A model generated the notes under the pieces. That model did not search any database and was not told where the DNA came from. It saw nothing but the letters and a program-made list of their open reading frames with translations. Source: Austropuccinia psidii (lineage: Eukaryota > Basidiomycota > Pucciniomycetes > Pucciniales > Sphaerophragmiaceae). Taken from it: a stretch of 64,000 bases of DNA. The translations under genes were made by a program, and so were the position numbers. The stretch's first letter is position 1. Each line of letters opens with the position of its first letter. The stretch is taken from assembly GCA_023105745.1 (NCBI GenBank), contig JALGQZ010000015.1, forward strand, positions 1,676,999-1,740,998, in the 5' to 3' direction. Positions 63,014 through 64,000 of the stretch are shown in pieces.

Positions 63014-64000
63014 GATATGGCAATTCTTGTCTTGTTTATAAGACTCTCTGACCTCTTCAAAGAATTCAGTCCAATATCAGTTATGTTAATTCCTTCAATT
63101 GGAATCTGTGGTTCAGCTTCCAAAGGTACATAAGCTGGGTTATCAGGAGTGTTGGCTAAAGCCCATCTACTAAGTTGATCAGCATTTTTGTGAATGTTTC
63201 CTGCTTTATGAACTATAGTCATGTTTCCTCTATATTCTTGAATGGCTATTTGCCATCTCAACATATGTCTGTTGGGAGTTTTCATGTTAAGAAGTGATTT
63301 TACGGCATTACAGTCAGTTATCACTTCAAAAACACTGCCATCAAGATAATAGTGTAGTTTCTCAAGTGCCCATACCAAACATAAGCACTCCATTTGGCTT
63401 GCACCATATCTGGCTTCTGTTGGTTTGATTTGTCTTGAGATATAACAAACTGGTCCTTCTGTAGGTTTGTCATCAATAATCTGGACTTGATGTAGGGCTG
63501 CCCCTAGTCCATCTCCACATGCATCAATGTACAATTTAAAAGGAATATTCCAGTCAGGCATGAGGAGTAAAGGTGCTTCTGTAAGGGCTTTCTTTATCTT
63601 CTCATAAGCTTTAATTCTTTCCTGTGTCATCTCAAATACAGTCTGTTGATCACAGATTCTATAGAGTGACTTGGCTAGAATTGCAAAATCTTTCAAGTGT
63701 TGCCTATAGTAACTAGCAAATCCAAGAAAAGACATCATTTCTTTTTTATTCTGGGGTATTGGCTTAAGTAACACTGCTGCTACTTTATTCTTGTCAATAC
63801 CCAAGCTCAAACCAGAAACAACATGTCCTAATGCTTTGAGTTCTTCAAAACCAAAATTGCATTTCTTAAGTGAAATTTTCATGTTCACTTCTGCAACTTT
63901 ATGAAGTACTTTTGCAAGTCTTTCAAGGTGCAAAGACCATGAGTCAGAACATATAATAATATCATCAATATAAATGATAAGCCATCCTTCAGACAATTCT
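63010..64000 (-). CDS. pol: Ty3/gypsy reverse transcriptase end and RNase H (partial at window edge)
   Basis: The reading enters from the right edge within the RT palm ([13 protein letters not shown], with the YIDD box). It continues through the thumb and connection ([20 protein letters not shown]) into RNase H ([20 protein letters not shown], then [20 protein letters not shown] and [16 protein letters not shown]). A single-base deletion near 63073, in the segment reading DIGLNS here but DIGTEFF in the family-C copy, shifts the frame and ends this reading at 63010. Integrase follows in the next frame. Everything else looks intact. Confidence 0.85.
   Translation of the reverse strand, partial: ELSEGWLIIYIDDIIICSDSWSLHLERLAKVLHKVAEVNMKISLKKCNFGFEELKALGHVVSGLSLGIDKNKVAAVLLKPIPQNKKEMMSFLGFASYYRQHLKDFAILAKSLYRICDQQTVFEMTQERIKAYEKIKKALTEAPLLLMPDWNIPFKLYIDACGDGLGAALHQVQIIDDKPTEGPVCYISRQIKPTEARYGASQMECLCLVWALEKLHYYLDGSVFEVITDCNAVKSLLNMKTPNRHMLRWQIAIQEYRGNMTIVHKAGNIHKNADQLSRWALANTPDNPAYVPLEAEPQIPIEGINITDIGLNSLKRSESLINKTRIAIS

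Larger units (their letters stand above)
59456..64000 (-). mobile_element. Ty3/gypsy element with family-B LTR, running off the window
   Basis: On the minus strand: reverse transcriptase, RNase H, integrase with chromodomain, a short 3' UTR, polypurine tract, then the 3' LTR. It is inserted in the gag of the family-D element. Pol is nearly intact, with one frameshift seen, so it is among the younger insertions here. Confidence 0.9.

Overview
The window is eukaryotic, AT-rich, intron-bearing and dominated by nested LTR retrotransposons. It looks like a repeat-rich rust fungus (Pucciniales). The Ty3/gypsy gag, protease, reverse transcriptase and integrase fragments closely resemble element families I associate with the myrtle rust Austropuccinia psidii. 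The species call is recognition from memory, not a database match. No bacterial genes, CRISPR array, rRNA or convincing tRNA is present.

Layout: 1-6813 is a young minus-strand Ty3/gypsy element (LTR family A) that keeps gag and protease but has lost reverse transcriptase and integrase. It sits inside a fragment of LTR family B. 6892-8040 is AT-rich. 8045-10191 (minus) is a gene-like multi-exon reading with several very short exons that join in phase; I do not recognise it. 10393-15547 is an unusual array of about 18 short hairpin-like units, split by a solo family-A LTR (11702-13139). It leads into a decayed plus-strand Ty3 pol (15654-18818) and its LTR-like 3' region (18867 to about 20580). 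20733-26022 is a decayed minus-strand family-A element, whose 5' LTR abuts another family-A LTR in opposite orientation (26023-27457), giving a 2.8 kb imperfect palindrome. 27458-32858 holds no gene I can see. 32859-35274 is a broken Ty1/copia gag-integrase, and 35831-41961 a broken hAT transposase whose intron-like gap contains a solo family-B LTR (38803-40719).

The clearest host gene is at 43262-46031 (plus). It has four exons joined by three phase-1 introns, one with a GC donor. It is predicted to encode an 821-residue secreted protein with a duplicated module ending in Leu-Phe-Pro-Trp. It sits in a CpG-retaining island between transposons. From 47918 the retroelements resume: a family-A LTR fragment; a plus-strand Ty3 element (LTR 48365-50351, gag, then pol broken by a solo family-A LTR and by stops); an LTR and gag fragment of another element ending at 59455; and a minus-strand Ty3 element (3' LTR 59456-61380, integrase with chromodomain, RNase H, reverse transcriptase) running off the window with one visible frameshift.

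Several gypsy families carry a primer-binding site of the tRNA-Pro type just inside the LTR. The observations most worth following are the covarying hairpin array (10.4-15.5 kb), the two-module secreted protein, the microexon gene at 8-10.2 kb, and the inverted LTR pair.
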